Source of the DNA: Treponema sp.
Lineage (GTDB): Bacteria > Spirochaetota > Spirochaetia > Treponematales > Treponemataceae
DNA length: 64,000 nt
Direction: 5' to 3'
Assembly: GCA_016286365.1 (NCBI GenBank)
Contig: JAEESN010000016.1
Location: forward strand, 1 to 64,000
Shown here: piece by piece, positions 16,953 through 25,779 of the stretch
Layout of the letters: the number at the start of each line of letters is the position of its first letter
How positions within the stretch are numbered: the first letter of the stretch is position 1
The notes under the pieces: generated by a model
Told to the model about the DNA's origin: nothing
Databases searched by the model: none
The model's input: only the letters and a program-made list of their open reading frames with translations
Position numbers and translations under genes: made by a program

Positions 16953-17912
16953 TTATTCTCCTAAAACAGTACCAAGAAAATCTCTTGCACCATTCATAAA
17001 GTCTTTATAATTCATAGCCTTCTTACCCTGCTTCTGTAATTCTAAAGCACGAAGAATGCCGTTTTTTGTCTTAATCAGAATTCCCAGAGCCTTATCGTAT
17101 GTAAGAACCTTTCCGGGAACTTCCCCTGAATATTCCGCCTTATCTTCCATAAAACCGGCCTTAAGAATCTTTAAGGTTTCGCCACCGGATATTGTCCAGG
17201 CACCAGGTTCAGGATTATAAGCACGTACAAAAGCTTCTATTACAGATGCATCATCATTCCATCTGATTTTTGCATCATCTTTTGTAATTATATCAGTATA
17301 CGACGAATCGCCGTTTTGAGGAATACCTTTTACCATTATTCCATTTTTAACGATGTCTTTCAATAATCCAAGAATCAAAAATGCACCTTTTTTTGCACAA
17401 TCGTCGAGTAAAGTGCCGGCAGTTTCCGTTCCATCCAAAGTAACTTCCTGCTGACTAAGGATATCTCCTTCGTCCATTTTTAAAGAGAGGGTTTGGATTG
17501 TTACTGCAGTTTTTGAATCTCTGTTTAAAATTGCTGCAGGAACCGGTGTACATCCACGGTATTTTGGTAAAAGTGAAGGATGAAGGTTTATTCCGCCAAA
17601 CTTAAAGTTGGAAAGAAACTTAGGCCCAAAGATATGACCGTAGGCAAAGCAGACAAGAATATCATACTGGGTTTTAAAAATCTCTTCGCGCGCATTTGAA
17701 TCAAGATGTTCGGGTGTAAAAACGGGAATATTTTTTTCCTGAGCAAACTGAGCAACAGGAGTTGGAACAAGCTCTTTATGACGGCCTTTTGCAGAAGGAG
17801 GATTCGAAAGAACACCAGAAATTTCATAACCGCCAGATGCCTGATTATCAAAGAGAATCTCTAGTGTCTGTCTGGAAGCCTCGGGACTTCCTGCATATAA
17901 AACTTTAATCAT
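16953..17912 (-). CDS. fmt: Methionyl-tRNA formyltransferase
   Basis: A 319-residue enzyme that formylates initiator Met-tRNA with 10-formyl-THF. The signature INLHPSLLPKYRGCTPV (about residues 106-122) contains the catalytic Asn and His, and the third catalytic residue is the Asp in LKMDEGDIL. The C-terminal tRNA-binding domain (FVRAYNPEPGAW) is present. It overlaps def by one base (TAATG), so the two are translationally coupled. Together they form the usual formylation/deformylation pair for bacterial protein N-termini. Length is normal. Confidence 0.97.
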   Translation of the reverse strand: MIKVLYAGSPEASRQTLEILFDNQASGGYEISGVLSNPPSAKGRHKELVPTPVAQFAQEKNIPVFTPEHLDSNAREEIFKTQYDILVCFAYGHIFGPKFLSNFKFGGINLHPSLLPKYRGCTPVPAAILNRDSKTAVTIQTLSLKMDEGDILSQQEVTLDGTETAGTLLDDCAKKGAFLILGLLKDIVKNGIMVKGIPQNGDSSYTDIITKDDAKIRWNDDASVIEAFVRAYNPEPGAWTISGGETLKILKAGFMEDKAEYSGEVPGKVLTYDKALGILIKTKNGILRALELQKQGKKAMNYKDFMNGARDFLGTVLGE

Positions 17913-18490
17913 TATTTTCCGGCTTTTTTTGCTTCCTTAGCGGCGATTTTTGCAGCAATCTTTCTGGCTTTTGCTTCCCGTTCCTTTTCTTTCTGCTTAG
18001 CTCTTTCTGCCCGTTTTTTAAACTGTGCAGTAGTCTTTTCTGCAAAAGCCTTGTCGCCACGGTCTATATAAAGAATTCCTTCAAGGTGGTCATATTCATG
18101 CTGGATGATTCTTGCAAGTAAACCATCTGCATCGAGTGTGAATGGTTTTCCTTTTTCGTTTAAAGCCTGAACTGTTACCTTTACAGGACGTGTGATTGTT
18201 TCATAAACCTGAGGAATACTCAAACAGCCTTCGTCGTAATCGCTTACTTCTTCCGAAGTTTTTATAATCTGAGGATTAATAAATACGCGGCGGATATCAT
18301 CGTCGGCAATAAGAACAAACATCCTCAGGCTCTTTCTAACCTGTGGTGCTGCAAGTCCAACTCCTTCCGATTCAATCATTGTTTCAAACATGTCTTGGGC
18401 AAGCTTACGGATTTCGTCGTTGACTTCTTTTACCGGCTCTGCCTTCTGTCTTAAAACATCTTCACCAAGCTTTGCTATATCTAAAATCAT
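17912..18490 (-). CDS. def: Peptide deformylase
   Basis: A 192-residue metalloenzyme that removes the formyl group from new proteins. All three family motifs are intact: GVGLAAPQV (about residues 43-51), EGCLSIPQ (about 87-94, metal Cys) and QHEYDHLEG (about 129-137, metal His residues and catalytic Glu). The C-terminal ~35 residues are a Lys/Ala-rich tail (AKKAGK at the end) that may contact ribosomal RNA. It is coupled to fmt by a 1-base overlap. Confidence 0.97.
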   Translation of the reverse strand: MILDIAKLGEDVLRQKAEPVKEVNDEIRKLAQDMFETMIESEGVGLAAPQVRKSLRMFVLIADDDIRRVFINPQIIKTSEEVSDYDEGCLSIPQVYETITRPVKVTVQALNEKGKPFTLDADGLLARIIQHEYDHLEGILYIDRGDKAFAEKTTAQFKKRAERAKQKEKEREAKARKIAAKIAAKEAKKAGK

Positions 18491-18512
18491 ATTAATCCCC
18501 GAGATTTTCTAC

Positions 18513-19880
18513 TTATTTTTCGATTCTTATTCTTGCAGCACGAGCGTGTCCGTCTAAGCCTTCTACATCGCCAAGGAACCCAGCTGCTGCCGCACTCTTA
18601 AGAATACCTGTTTTTCCGTCTTTAACCCTTAAAGTTGTAACAGTCTTAAGGAACATTCTTACACTCAAACCGCCTGTAAATCTTGCAGAACCGGAAGTAG
18701 GAAGTGTGTGGTTAATTCCGGCAGAATAATCACCGAATACTTCTGCAGAAGTGTGTCCGATGAACATTGAACCAAAATTGTGGCAGAGCTTTTCTACCTT
18801 ATCTCTTTCCTTTCCTTCTTCCAAAGCAAGTTCAAGGTGCTCCGGTGCTTTTCTATTTACAATCTCTATTGCCTGTTCAAGGCTGTCTACAAGAATAATT
18901 TTTCCGTATGTATCGATGCTCTGTCTTGCAGTTGTCTTTGTAGTCAAAGTTTCAAGCTGTGCTTCGATTTCTTTACTTACTTTAGTTGCAAGTTCTTCGT
19001 CTGTTGTAACTAAAACTGCCTGGGCAACTACATCGTGTTCTGCCTGTGCAAGTAAATCTGCAGCAACCCACTTTGGATTAGCCGATTCGTCTGCAACAAT
19101 CATAACCTCTGTAGGACCTGCAATCATGTCTATTCCGACAGTTCCATAGACTGCTTTTTTTGCAGAAGCAACAAATTTATTTCCCGGACCTACGATTACA
19201 TCAACTTTTGGAATTGACTGAGTTCCGTAAGCCATTGCTCCGATTGCCTGTGAACCGCCTACTGCATAAAGGTGATTTACTCCGCAGATATATGCTGCTG
19301 CCATAATTCCTTCGTCTGCATAAGGTTTACCGCCGACAAAAGCTTTTCCCGGAACGCCCTTTCCTGTTTTACCGGCTTCTATCTGATCATCAGGGTGAAC
19401 GCGTGGAGGTGTACACATGATTACATTTTTTACACCCGCAGCAATTGCAGGAGTTACAGTCATAATTACTGTAGAAACAAGAGGAAATCTTCCGGCAGGT
19501 ACATAACAGCCTGCATTTTCTACAGGGATTGTTTTCTGCCCCGCAAAAATTCCTGTTTCTATTTCTTCTTCAAAATCTTTAAAAGTCTTTCTCTGAAGGC
19601 TTGCAAATTTTAACGCAAGGTCGTGTGAGTAAACAAGTGCATCGTAAATATCGCGCTTCTGTATCTTTAATTTTTCGGCAGCGGCTTTTAATTCTTCGGG
19701 TGGAACTTCAAAAACTGAAGGAACTGCAACATCAAATTTATTTCCGTAAAGACGGAGGGCTGCATCACCTTTTACACGAACTTCTTCAAGAACAGATTTT
19801 ACAACCTCGTTATCGCCGTCAAAAGAACGCCCTGTAAAAAAATCCTGTTCAACATCACTATATTTCTGAATCTTAATCAT
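18513..19880 (-). CDS. hisD: Histidinol dehydrogenase
   Basis: A 455-residue zinc enzyme for the last two oxidations of histidine synthesis. Visible motifs are PVENAGCYVPAGRFPLVST, the family signature in VDVIVGPGNKFVASAK with GIDMIAGPTEV, AQAEHD (zinc/catalytic His) and INHTLPTSGSARFTGGLS. Length is slightly over the usual ~430. SD GGAAGG is clear. The gene follows the hisA-hisIE fusion by 54 bases and precedes def by 22. No other his gene besides these two is in the window, so the pathway is split over the chromosome. Confidence 0.97.
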   Translation of the reverse strand: MIKIQKYSDVEQDFFTGRSFDGDNEVVKSVLEEVRVKGDAALRLYGNKFDVAVPSVFEVPPEELKAAAEKLKIQKRDIYDALVYSHDLALKFASLQRKTFKDFEEEIETGIFAGQKTIPVENAGCYVPAGRFPLVSTVIMTVTPAIAAGVKNVIMCTPPRVHPDDQIEAGKTGKGVPGKAFVGGKPYADEGIMAAAYICGVNHLYAVGGSQAIGAMAYGTQSIPKVDVIVGPGNKFVASAKKAVYGTVGIDMIAGPTEVMIVADESANPKWVAADLLAQAEHDVVAQAVLVTTDEELATKVSKEIEAQLETLTTKTTARQSIDTYGKIILVDSLEQAIEIVNRKAPEHLELALEEGKERDKVEKLCHNFGSMFIGHTSAEVFGDYSAGINHTLPTSGSARFTGGLSVRMFLKTVTTLRVKDGKTGILKSAAAAGFLGDVEGLDGHARAARIRIEK

Positions 19881-19934
19881 ATTAAAATTTCCTTCCTCAT
19901 AAAACCGAAAATTGTTTTAGTAACTTAATAAATC

Positions 19935-21227
19935 CTATTCCTTATGGCGTTTATCAAGCTCATCATAAACATCTTTCCAGCTTACACCCTCTTTGTACAT
20001 AAGTACGTTTACAAAATATAATAAATCGGCAGCTTCCCAGATTACTTCATCCTTTCCGTCTGCTTCGCATAATTCCTCAGCTTCTTCTTCTATCTTTTCG
20101 CGAACTCTCTTTGCATCGAGTGTTGCAGTATAACTTCCAGGCTTTGGATTTGCAAATCTGTCTGCGATAATATTATACAGACGACCCATATTCGATTTTT
20201 CCTGTGGATCTGTTGTAAAGCAGGTCCAGCTTCCTGTATGACACGCAGGTCCTGTTGGAAGAACGGTTGCTAAAATACAGTCGCGGTCACAGTCAGCACG
20301 CATACGAACTAACTGAAGATAATTTCCGCTTGTATCTCCCTTTGTCCAAAGCTCATTTCTTGAACGGCTCCAGAAGGTAAGCTTTCCGCATTCAAAAGAT
20401 TTATGAACGGCTTCTTTATTTGCATAAGCCTGCATCATAACATCACCATTGACGCTCTGCGCGATAACAGGGATGAGCGAATTCGAATCGAACTTTAAGC
20501 ACGCGGTGAATGCATCTGTAAGATCAACCTTATTTGTATACAAAGCCATACCAAGCTGAACATCACAATGAAGCTTTTCAAGCTCTGCAATTTCTTCTAC
20601 ACTTGAAACACCGCCGGCAACTACTACCCTGCAATGGACTGCTTCGCGTAAAGCTTTAGCATAATCCATATTGGTTCCCTGCATGCAGCCTTCTTTTTCT
20701 ACACAAGTAAATAAAAGTTCTGAACAGAATTTTTCTGCCTGCACTGCTCCTTCAACTAAAGGAATATCAACAGTTTGGGTCCATCCCTTTACGGCAATTT
20801 TTCCCTTGATTGAATCTACAGAAATAATAATCCTGTCTTTTCCGATGGCAGAAGCAAGTTCATTTAAAAAATCTTCGTTGAGGACCGATTCACCTTTTAC
20901 AGGCTCACTCTTCCACGCAGCAGAACCGATGATTACTTTTTCTGCACCAAGGCTTACTAATTCTTTTGCCTTTTTTACAGAACGGATTCCACCGCCACAT
21001 CTTACGTTTCCATGATGAAGAAGTGATTTTAAAAGGGCTGTATTTGCAGTATTTCCTTTGGCATCTGTATTTCCCAATGCCGCATCAAGATCGATTACTG
21101 CAACTTCGCCGTACATATCAAACTTACTGATTAATGCATCTGCATCATCACGCTGTAAAACGAGTTCCTTTCCATTTTTTAACTGAACAACATGTCCATT
21201 CTTTAAATCAATTGATGAAATTACCAT
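19935..21227 (-). CDS. HisA-HisI-HisE trifunctional fusion
   Basis: A 430-residue protein fusing three histidine-biosynthesis activities. Residues 1-~245 are HisA (ProFAR isomerase): SSIDLKNGHVVQL, VIDLDAALG, VRCGGGIRS, SVDSIKGKIAVKGW and VVAGGVSS. Residues ~251-348 are HisI (PR-AMP cyclohydrolase): FWSRSRNELWTKGDTSGN and DCDRDCILATVLPTGPACHTG. Residues ~349-430 are HisE (PR-ATP pyrophosphohydrolase): KIEEEAEELCEA and WEAADLLYF. These are steps 2, 3 and 4 of the pathway. HisIE fusions are common; HisA in front of HisIE is much less so. I chose ATG 21227 over GTG 21233 because a promoter places transcription start at that ATG. Confidence 0.93.
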   Translation of the reverse strand: MVISSIDLKNGHVVQLKNGKELVLQRDDADALISKFDMYGEVAVIDLDAALGNTDAKGNTANTALLKSLLHHGNVRCGGGIRSVKKAKELVSLGAEKVIIGSAAWKSEPVKGESVLNEDFLNELASAIGKDRIIISVDSIKGKIAVKGWTQTVDIPLVEGAVQAEKFCSELLFTCVEKEGCMQGTNMDYAKALREAVHCRVVVAGGVSSVEEIAELEKLHCDVQLGMALYTNKVDLTDAFTACLKFDSNSLIPVIAQSVNGDVMMQAYANKEAVHKSFECGKLTFWSRSRNELWTKGDTSGNYLQLVRMRADCDRDCILATVLPTGPACHTGSWTCFTTDPQEKSNMGRLYNIIADRFANPKPGSYTATLDAKRVREKIEEEAEELCEADGKDEVIWEAADLLYFVNVLMYKEGVSWKDVYDELDKRHKE

Positions 21228-21233
21228 ACTCAC

Positions 21234-21262
21234 ATAATACCAAATTTAATAAGTTTATACAA
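21234..21262 (-). promoter_or_regulatory. Promoter of hisA-hisIE, leaderless arrangement
   Basis: On the minus strand TTGTAT (21262-21257), 17 nt, TATTAT (21239-21234). Six bases then separate the -10 box from ATG 21227. Confidence 0.65.
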
Positions 21263-21287
21263 ATAATGATGGAAAATGGATTTAAAC

Positions 21288-21326
21288 AAAAAAAAGACTG
21301 TCGTAAAAAGGAGGAAATCGACAGTC
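21288..21326 (-). terminator. Rho-independent terminator between hisA-hisIE and dgt
   Basis: On the minus strand GACTGTCG/CGACAGTC arms enclose a pyrimidine-rich loop (TTTCCTCC) and eight T residues follow. Neither flanking gene is transcribed into it in this direction, so it implies an unannotated minus-strand transcript starting before about 21430. Confidence 0.7.
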
Positions 21327-21481
21327 TTTTATATTGCACAATTTATCTGTATGGTTGTTGCATTATCGCTTGCACTGTTTCTATATATATAAACACCCGG
21401 CCCCCATATAGTTACAAAAAAAAATAAAAAAAATATGATTTAATTGTAGTATTTAGAGCAATTTAGGTTTATTTTATATAT

Positions 21482-22768
21482 ATGCAGAATTCTTTTTTGA
21501 ACGAAAAGTGCTGCCCTGATTCTCCAAAATGGGAAAAGGCAGTAAAACGCGAAATACCGATTTATTCCAGAAACAACGACATCCGCTCTGATTTTGAACG
21601 CGATTATACAAGAATACTCCACTGCGATGCATACAGAAGATTAAAGCATAAGACTCAAGTTTTCTTTGCGCCTCACAACGACCACATCTGTACCAGGATG
21701 GAACACGTTACCCACGTAGCATCGGTTGCATCTACAGTGGCAAAGTATCTTGGATTAAACGAACAGCTTGCTTCTGCCATTGCAACAGGACACGACATTG
21801 GACACGCACCTTTTGGTCATCATGGAGAAAACTGCCTTAATAATCTTTTAGAACAGAAGGAAGGAACAAACGCTCCTAAAAAATTCTGGCACGAAAGAAA
21901 CAGCCTCTTTTTTGCAGATTACATTGAATCACTTCCGGACCCGAATAACTATCATCAGCCTTTAAATCTTACTTATGCCGTAAGAGACGGATTAATCTGC
22001 CACTGTGGAGAAATAGATCAGCAGGGAATAAAACCACGCGAAGAAGACATAGATTTATATTCAATCAAAAGACCGGGTGTAGTTCAACCATATACCTGGG
22101 AAGGATGTGTCGTAAAGATTGCAGATAAGATTGCATACCTTGGACGCGACATAGAAGACGCAAGAGCATATCACATCCTCGACATGACTTCTTACCGTGA
22201 ATTAAGGGAAATTGTAGGTTCAACCCTCGGATTTGAGCGTAAGGGAGCACATGCATTAAGAAGCGGAAAGGCTGTAAACACAACGGTTTTAATCAATGAC
22301 CTGATTGTAGATTTATGTGAACAGTCGAGCCCCGAAAAAGGACTCTGTTTTTCTGATGAATATTTTAAATTTATCCTTGAATTAAAGAAATTTAATTTCT
22401 CGCGAATCTATAATCACTGGAGACTTCAGGAATTCCAGATTTACGCAGAAAACATAATCCAGACGATTTTCAGAACACTCATGAGGACTCAAGTTTATGC
22501 AAAAAACGGAAGGGTAAGTCAGGTATTAAGAATTTATCCAAAGCTTGCATCCACTTTCGAAGACTGGCTCATCCAGCATTCAAACTACAGACATTTTTCT
22601 TCGCACAAGCACGATTTTGTAGATAAAAAAGCCATCAATCACTATAACACAATAGAAGTGTTCGACATAAACGATAACGATTCTTTTACAAAATGTATTA
22701 TTGAATATATTTCTGGAATGACAGATCAGTTTGCAATTCAGGTTTATGAAGAGATAATTACTTTTTAA
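21482..22768 (+). CDS. dgt: dGTPase-like deoxynucleoside triphosphate triphosphohydrolase
   Basis: A 428-residue HD-domain enzyme that hydrolyses dNTPs to deoxynucleosides plus triphosphate. The family pattern is clear: SDFERDYTRILHCDAYRRL near the N-terminus, the metal-binding HVTHVASVA, ATGHDIGHAPFGHHGE (HD motif plus following His) and a distal KIADKIAYLGRDIEDA with the last Asp. Length fits the shorter dGTPase-like group. No good SD is seen; AT-rich sequence (TATTTT at 21470) precedes the ATG. The 3' end overlaps the convergent EAL gene by 11 bases. Confidence 0.92.
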   Translation: MQNSFLNEKCCPDSPKWEKAVKREIPIYSRNNDIRSDFERDYTRILHCDAYRRLKHKTQVFFAPHNDHICTRMEHVTHVASVASTVAKYLGLNEQLASAIATGHDIGHAPFGHHGENCLNNLLEQKEGTNAPKKFWHERNSLFFADYIESLPDPNNYHQPLNLTYAVRDGLICHCGEIDQQGIKPREEDIDLYSIKRPGVVQPYTWEGCVVKIADKIAYLGRDIEDARAYHILDMTSYRELREIVGSTLGFERKGAHALRSGKAVNTTVLINDLIVDLCEQSSPEKGLCFSDEYFKFILELKKFNFSRIYNHWRLQEFQIYAENIIQTIFRTLMRTQVYAKNGRVSQVLRIYPKLASTFEDWLIQHSNYRHFSSHKHDFVDKKAINHYNTIEVFDINDNDSFTKCIIEYISGMTDQFAIQVYEEIITF

Positions 22769-24680
22769 GCTTTAAAAGCTCAAGGCACTGATCAGGCGGA
22801 AGAGGACGTGAATATAAGTATCCCTGGATGTAATCTGCCCCGGCCTTTGTAACAAGATAATTCTGGTTCTGAGTTTCAATTCCTTCTACAAGAATTTCGA
22901 GTTCTGCATCCCTGAATGTAGAAACCAGGTTTCTGAATAGTGTAACATTTTTAGCGCTTTCTTCCATTGCAAGAACAAGGCTTCGGTCCATTTTTACGGT
23001 ACTGAACGGAAGCTTTACAACGTTTGCAAGATTAGAATATCCTGTTCCAAAGTCATCAAGATAGAATTTAACTCCGGCATTTGCAAGCTCTACCATGTTT
23101 TTATATACGAGCTCGTAATTATCTATAAAAATACTTTCGGTAATTTCCATTATGATGTTGTTAGGATTTAAACCGAACTTTGCGATTGTTTTTAATACAA
23201 GATCAACAATGTTCGGATTAGTCATCTGATAGACAGAAAAGTTTACCGAAACCGCATTCACAAGATTTCTGTTGTCTGCAATAAATTTACAGATTTTTTC
23301 GAAAGCAACCTGACCAAGCTTTTCTATAAGACCTTTTGTTTCTGCAACCTGAACGAATTCTGCAGGAGAGATATCGCCTAATTCAGTTCCGTTTAATCTG
23401 GAAAGAGCTTCCATATAAACAAATTTATTTTCTTTTACGCTGTAAATCGGCTGATACCACACCTGATACTGATGCGATTCAAATGTAAGCTCGCGTTTTA
23501 AAATCTGGAAGATGAGCCTTTTTCTTTCCATATCTAAAAGGACACTTTCGTCGCAGAATAAAAGATTTCTTCTTCCAGACCTTTTTGCCTTTGTTAAAAG
23601 ACTGTTTACTATATCGATTACGTTGTTATATGATTTATTTCCTTTTGCGTATTCAACAGCTACAGTGTAAAAATCAATAGGGACCGGAAGCTTGTAAGCA
23701 GAAATATCGCTGTTCATCTTTTCGATTACCTCGTAGATTTCTGCAGAATATTTTTCTACATCTTCTCTCGTGTCTGCAATTGCGGCATAACGGTTTATGG
23801 AAATATGATAGCAGCGGCGTTCAAATCTCTTAGTAAATTCCCTTCCAATAAAAAGAAGCAGCGTATTCAAATCAGAAGCGTTCATATTGTTCTGAATCGT
23901 CTGGATATTATCTATAGAAAAAACATATAAGACACCTGAGTGGGTTTTAAGCTGAACATGCTTTTCGAGTTTATGCTCGGTCATAAGACCTGTGATAAGA
24001 TCAAACTCAAGCATATCAGACTGAATCGTCATATAGGCTAAAAGAAGGGCTGCAAGGGATGAAGCACCGGTAAGAAGAATTTTTGGGAAAAAGAACTGGA
24101 AAGAAAGAACCAGCAGGGCAATCACAGGATATAAAATCATAGACATGAACATTCTAGTTGCCATGTTCTTTTTATGAGTACATATTACTATTTCTATAAG
24201 CGCCATGTAAAAGAGGGCTAAGATGTAGGTTATATTTTTCCACGGTCCGTAAGAATAACCTTTTACAGCATCTGTTGAAAAAACAATTCCCGTAAAAATA
24301 TTTACCACAAGAACTATGAGATAGAAAATATAAATAATCCATATAAGCGGATAAAGCGGATGAGTTTTTTCCCTGTACGCATAGGCAAGTTCAAGCGCAT
24401 AACCCGACATTGCTACCGGAACTATGAGTAAAAACACATAGAACATTGTCGAAACAAAAAGAGAAAGTCCCTGACTAACCTGTGTGTGATAGGTGTTTGT
24501 AAATACAGAAATGATGTCGAAAAAAGCTGCTAAACAACATCCTACACAGGCATACATGAACAGACGGTGCCTGCGTTCATAGGGTGAAAAGGATGCGAAA
24601 ACATTGTAACAAAGCAGCACAGATACAATAACTGTTACAACTTCGCCCAGAATGTAATAATCCAGGTTTTCAAAAAACAT
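22758..24680 (-). CDS. Membrane EAL-domain c-di-GMP phosphodiesterase with degenerate GGDEF
   Basis: A 640-residue protein with about seven transmembrane helices in residues 1-220 (a histidine-kinase-type 7TM sensor), a GGDEF-like domain (~230-390) and an EAL domain (~395-640). The GGDEF site reads NRYAAIAD, so cyclase activity should be lost. The EAL domain keeps all key residues: EALSRLN, SVNFS, MEITES, LDDFGTGYSNL, KMDRSLV, EGIET and IQGYLY. It should hydrolyse c-di-GMP in response to a membrane signal. Start ATG 24680 (or GTG 24683) follows a perfect TATAAT by 7 nt with no SD, suggesting a leaderless mRNA. Confidence 0.9.
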   Translation of the reverse strand: MFFENLDYYILGEVVTVIVSVLLCYNVFASFSPYERRHRLFMYACVGCCLAAFFDIISVFTNTYHTQVSQGLSLFVSTMFYVFLLIVPVAMSGYALELAYAYREKTHPLYPLIWIIYIFYLIVLVVNIFTGIVFSTDAVKGYSYGPWKNITYILALFYMALIEIVICTHKKNMATRMFMSMILYPVIALLVLSFQFFFPKILLTGASSLAALLLAYMTIQSDMLEFDLITGLMTEHKLEKHVQLKTHSGVLYVFSIDNIQTIQNNMNASDLNTLLLFIGREFTKRFERRCYHISINRYAAIADTREDVEKYSAEIYEVIEKMNSDISAYKLPVPIDFYTVAVEYAKGNKSYNNVIDIVNSLLTKAKRSGRRNLLFCDESVLLDMERKRLIFQILKRELTFESHQYQVWYQPIYSVKENKFVYMEALSRLNGTELGDISPAEFVQVAETKGLIEKLGQVAFEKICKFIADNRNLVNAVSVNFSVYQMTNPNIVDLVLKTIAKFGLNPNNIIMEITESIFIDNYELVYKNMVELANAGVKFYLDDFGTGYSNLANVVKLPFSTVKMDRSLVLAMEESAKNVTLFRNLVSTFRDAELEILVEGIETQNQNYLVTKAGADYIQGYLYSRPLPPDQCLELLKLKK

Positions 24681-24687
24681 CACATAT

Positions 24688-24716
24688 ATTATAAACCCAA
24701 ATTATTAAAAAGGAAA
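24688..24716 (-). promoter_or_regulatory. Promoter of the EAL gene
   Basis: On the minus strand a perfect TATAAT lies at 24693-24688 with a weak -35 (TTTCCT at 24716-24711). The ATG follows after 7 nt. Confidence 0.45.
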
Positions 24717-24786
24717 ATTTTAATTTTTTATAAGAAAAGAAAATAATTATGGTGAATATGGGGATTGTTTTCCGAAGGGGCTCTGC

Positions 24787-25773
24787 TTAATCTTCCCATT
24801 CACCGGTTCTGATTTCGTGGGCAATACGCTTCCAGCTGTCGTAACGTTCCTCTGTTATATCTCCACGTTCGAGTGCCGCTTTAATTTCGCAGCCGGGTTC
24901 TGTGTCGTGCTTACAGTCAAGGCCGAATTTACACTTACCGATGAATGGTTCAAACTCGCGGAAATAGAGTGCTACATCGTCTGCTTCTATGTCGTCTAAA
25001 ACAAAGCGTCTTATTCCCGGAGTATCGATGATATCTGCCTTACGTCCCTGAACGCCTTCCGTTAAAGTTTCGTTTAAAACAAGGTGGATTAAAGTACCCT
25101 TTGTAGTTGTATGATTACCGCGTCCGTATTTTTTAGAAAGGCTTCCCGTCCTTAAAACGCAGGAATTATCCATAACGTTGATTAAAGATGATTTTCCTAC
25201 TCCTGACTGCCCCACAAAAGCACTAAGATGATCTTCTAAAAGCTCTGCAAATTCCTGCATTCCTTCGCCGGTTTTGGCAGAAATCCTTAAAACCCTGTAG
25301 CCAAGCTCTTCCCAGATAGAAAGCCTTTTTTCGATTTTATTGAATTCTTCTTCGCGGCCGTCTGTCTGCATCTTTTCTGCAAGGTCCCATTTATTGCATA
25401 CAATAACCGGAGTAATTCCCTGGTGTTCTGCCTGAGCAAGCGCCCTGTCTGTAAAACGAGGTCTAAACGGAGGCTCATCGGGAGTTGTAACTAAAATAAG
25501 ATAATCAAGATTACATGCTAAAAGCTGGGGACATCTTCCCTTTACGTTCCAGCGCAAAAATGTGTTTTTTCTTGGCTTTAAAGAAATTACCTGACCTTTT
25601 TTGTCGTTTAATGAATCAACTTCGATTTCTACAACATCGCCCGGAGCAATGGGATTATAGAATTCCTTCTCTGTTTTGATTACTTTTCCCTTGATGGTAC
25701 AGTTTCTTATAACCTCGTCTTCGCATTCAACAGAGAATAAATTATTTGTTCCTGCAAGAATTAAACCTTCCAT
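24787..25773 (-). CDS. rsgA: Ribosome small-subunit-dependent GTPase A
   Basis: A 328-residue circularly permuted GTPase that checks 30S subunit maturation. An OB-fold domain (residues 1-~75) is followed by the permuted G-motifs: CNKWDL (G4) comes before SGVGKSSLINVM (G1, about residue 190) and DTPGIRRF (G3). The C-terminal zinc knuckle has C-x4-C-x-H-x5-C (GKCKFGLDCKHDTEPGC). I chose ATG 25773; a TTG two codons earlier directly follows the stop of the permease gene. The two genes abut and are co-transcribed. Confidence 0.95.
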   Translation of the reverse strand: MEGLILAGTNNLFSVECEDEVIRNCTIKGKVIKTEKEFYNPIAPGDVVEIEVDSLNDKKGQVISLKPRKNTFLRWNVKGRCPQLLACNLDYLILVTTPDEPPFRPRFTDRALAQAEHQGITPVIVCNKWDLAEKMQTDGREEEFNKIEKRLSIWEELGYRVLRISAKTGEGMQEFAELLEDHLSAFVGQSGVGKSSLINVMDNSCVLRTGSLSKKYGRGNHTTTKGTLIHLVLNETLTEGVQGRKADIIDTPGIRRFVLDDIEADDVALYFREFEPFIGKCKFGLDCKHDTEPGCEIKAALERGDITEERYDSWKRIAHEIRTGEWED

Positions 25774-25779
25774 GCGCAA

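Noticed and set aside
21288-21326. Histidine-operon attenuator
   Set aside because: A consensus promoter for hisA-hisIE lies between this hairpin and the gene, and no His-rich leader peptide is present.
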